DNA from: Margaritispora aquatica
Taxonomy: Eukaryota; Ascomycota; Leotiomycetes; Helotiales; Discinellaceae
Direction of reading: 5' to 3'
Assembly (NCBI GenBank): GCA_007644065.1
Contig: VJWN01000007.1
Span: 1,952,167-2,016,166, forward strand
Length of the DNA stretch: 64,000 nt
In this document: in pieces, positions 61,514-64,000 of the stretch
How the letters are laid out: each line of letters starts with the position of its first letter
How positions within the stretch are numbered: position 1 is the stretch's first letter
Notes under the pieces: model-generated
Databases searched by the model: none
What the model was told of the DNA's origin: nothing
The model's input: the letters and a program-made list of their open reading frames with translations, nothing else
Made by a program: the position numbers and the translations under genes

Positions 61514-64000
61514 TCAAGATCCAATAGACAATGCGACAGCAACCGCACTGTCGTCATTGTATGAAATACTCAACAACACATCCGCAATACCGGCTCTAGC
61601 AGCCGCTCTACTTGCAGGTCCAGTCAACTGCAAACAATTGTTAGAAAAATATCCCTAAAGTGTGAGGGGTGAGCTTAGATGGGACGAGGGAACTTACTCT
61701 AACCTTGGGAGCACCATTCTCGTCTCGCCATATCTCAATGTCTTTCATGGGCGCTCCGGCACCACGACTCCTGACCTGTAATGATTTGAAAGCGGCTTCC
61801 TTAGCACACCAAGTCGCAACAAAGGTGGCGTGAGGATCTCTCGAATTCAGAGCAAATTCGCACTCCGCACTCGTATAATTGCGCTCAAGGAATGTGGGGT
61901 TTGAATCCGAGTCAAAGGTGATTAATGATTCAACGTCTGTTCCTATCGAGACAATTGATGCAGTCGATGCTGCGTTGTGAAGCAGAGAACCGATCGATCT
62001 CTGCAAGAGGGATGAAGTATCATCATCCTGCCTGCGAGGGACAACATGGGGATACGATGCCGTCGTAGTCGGAGATGCAAGATCTCCATGTGGCCTTTCA
62101 GGATCAAAGCGATATGATTTTGATTTCGCATCCCAAATTGCACGTGCTTGAGGGTCCATATAGACACGAGTCTCGTCATCGTGCGAATATGGCGGATGCT
62201 CCAGAGCCTTGAAGATGGTGTTTGACATGATGGCCTTAGCGAATGACTGATTAGCCGAAATCTTCCGCTTAGTCACTTTGTCAACATAAATGTCGAAGTC
62301 TTCCTTGTCGAGAGTTGCAAAGAGGTACTTAGGGGCAATTCCAACCATTTGGCCACCCTTCTGGCCAAAACCAAAGGAGGTCACCATGAAAGCTTTGACA
62401 TCCTCAACAGGAATCGACTCTGTTGGAAAGAGAACATGGCTGAACTTCTCAAGTTTTGGATCAATGTTGTCACAGTTGAAGTTGCCAGGGACAATATTGG
62501 TGTTCAGAACTTGTAGGCATCCATTAAGCACTAAAGACAATGTTAGTAAATTGAAATCGTAAAGCTAACGCTGGATATATGCATGCTCAATGATGTTGGG
62601 GTGATATGAATTTTGATGGAAGAGGAAAACTTACTCCATGCTGCGGCTGGTGCTTTTGGATGGCCAGTGACCGATTTCTGACAAATAGCCAGGAGAGGGG
62701 ATCCTTTACGACCAAGTTGCATCATTTGCGTGTTGATCACATCTGGTTCATTGATGTCATTGGCTTTCGTCGAAGTTCCGTGTAAGGAAGCAATTCCAAT
62801 ATCATCAATGGTGAGACCAAAGACCGCTAATGAGGCACGTAAGGGTGAGATTGTTGGAAGTTGCTCGCGGAATGCATTTCCCCATTGGCGACGGACGGCA
62901 TTAATTCGGTAGAGAAGCGTGGCATCAGCGACAGAATCTACAAGATGGGATTTGCCCGAGAATCGGTCTGAGGAGAACTTCTTGACTTTGAAAGAAGGTT
63001 TAACGTAATCAGACTCTGTGTCGGATGACCGTCCTGAGGAACCTGAGGAAGGTGGACTATCAGGAAGAATATCACTGGAATTGCGTGCTCCAGGGGAGGG
63101 ACTGCTTTCGAGGATTTGAGCGATTTGGGATTGCATCTGTTTCCGGCGATAGTCTAGATCAAGCAATTCAGACTCTCTTGCATCGACAGATTCTCGAGCA
63201 AATGCTGAATAGAAGGTTAGCAGCCGTAGTACAAAGGAAGTCAAGAGGACAGAGAAGGGGAGGGAGCCACGAACTGAGAACGCCTTTTCCGGGTGCCGGT
63301 ATAGATCGGCCGATCTTGTCTGCTGCCATAGTCGATCCTCCAACAATTGCGTAGACAGGAAGACCCATCTTTAATGCCAACTCTGCGCTGCACAAAATCT
63401 GTATTCCACAGCCGTGGGCTTCAAGAAATCCTGCTCGAGAACTTGCCATTGGTCGGGAAAACTCAGCTGGTTCTCGACCTTGTGCAAACTGCTCTGTGCA
63501 ATCCACGGTAGCCTTCATAGTAGAGAAACCATGCGAAATATCTGGCTCGAAGTAGTCAGTACCACCAACTAAGCACATCTTCGTCTTTCCTGCCAGAATC
63601 GATTCGACACCATTGTCAATGGATTCCAAGCTAGTTGCACAAGCTCCAACTGGAGTTTTGATGGGACCAGAGCTTCCCAGAAGAAGCATGTTGACCCAAG
63701 CGGCTGGAGTATTCAAAAATGTTTCCTGCAGTAAATCTCCCTGCACTTGTTTGTCGAGATGAACATCACGATAGAGTTCCCTTGCTTTTGAGGAACCTCC
63801 CACACCTGTCCCAATGAAGTTACCCATTTCGGAAAGATGTAGGTATTGAAATGCCTCCGTAGCATCTTCAATACCAGCACTGTACAAGGCTTCCGCAACG
63901 CAACAGATAGTAAACAATGTGACGGGGTCTACTTGTCTGATGATGTCTTCGGGAACTCCGTATGTCGCAGCATTCCATCCAGTAGGAATGAGTCCCCCAA
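61514..64000 (-). CDS. Fungal fatty acid synthase alpha subunit, C-terminal part (runs off the window)
   Basis: The C-terminal ~750 residues of a FAS alpha chain; the upstream KR, ACP and N-terminal parts lie beyond 64000. Exons in the window are 63275-64000 (open at the edge), 62635-63204, 61698-62530 and 61514-61627. The ketoacyl synthase shows the catalytic Cys in [10 protein letters not shown], the His in [14 protein letters not shown], and [18 protein letters not shown]. The join before GVLTFARESVD uses a GTTCGT donor. A Ser-rich linker precedes KKFSSDRF. The C-terminal phosphopantetheinyl transferase domain shows SIGTDVESL and [11 protein letters not shown], then [29 protein letters not shown], so the chain can self-activate its ACP as fungal FAS normally does. 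It lies on the same strand as the beta gene with the methyltransferase between. Confidence 0.95.

Overview
The window is a piece of a filamentous ascomycete (Pezizomycotina) chromosome. Most genes carry short spliceosomal introns (about 50-150 nt; one of 460 nt and a few of 200-280 nt) with GTAAGT/GTATGT-like donors, CTAAC/CTGAC-like branch points and nearby AGs. They encode fungal proteins such as Sir2 with its DUF592 domain, a Pmc1-type Ca2+-ATPase, ERB1, LEO1, Surf4/Erv29, AflR-type Zn2Cys6 regulators and split alpha/beta fatty acid synthase. Leotiomycetes is a plausible class, but that is inference only. All exon joins below were derived by hand from splice signals and reading-frame continuity.

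Layout. 1-2650 (-): FUSC/ArAE-family membrane transporter running to the left edge. 3140-4745 (+): Sir2-type deacetylase. 6199-8860 (-): large disordered membrane protein whose upstream region (9010-10652) is a six-copy tandem array of exon-like blocks with conserved splice signals. 10821-11039 (-): possible small membrane protein. 11673-13920 (-): mitochondrial ABC1/ADCK2-type kinase-like protein. 14826-19288 (-): vacuolar Ca2+-ATPase. 19289-27032: gene-poor 7.7 kb rich in micro- and minisatellites and ending near three diverged 186-bp repeats. 27033-28206 (+): Surf4/Erv29 cargo receptor. 29615-31206 (-): Zn2Cys6 regulator. 31347-33739 (+): ERB1. 34418-35152 (+): DUF3237 protein. 36364-38046 (-): MOB-family kinase activator. 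38645-39998 (+): LEO1. 41438-43350 (+): patatin-domain protein lacking both catalytic dyad residues. 45231-46037 (+): hypothetical protein.

The right end is different in character. From about 48.1 kb come an AflR-type Zn2Cys6 regulator (+), a small lipocalin-like protein (-), a complete fungal FAS beta subunit (-), an O-methyltransferase (+) divergent from it, and the 3' part of a FAS alpha subunit (-) leaving the window at 64000. Two FAS genes on one strand with a methyltransferase between them do not look like the usual housekeeping FAS pair. They look like a specialised-metabolism locus in which a dedicated FAS makes an acyl chain, either a polyketide starter unit or a lipid product, that is further processed. 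No polyketide synthase is inside the window; if there is one it lies beyond 64000. The regulator, the lipocalin-like gene and the FAS/OMT genes may form one cluster, but that link rests on proximity alone.

No tRNA, rRNA, CRISPR array or intact transposon was recognised.
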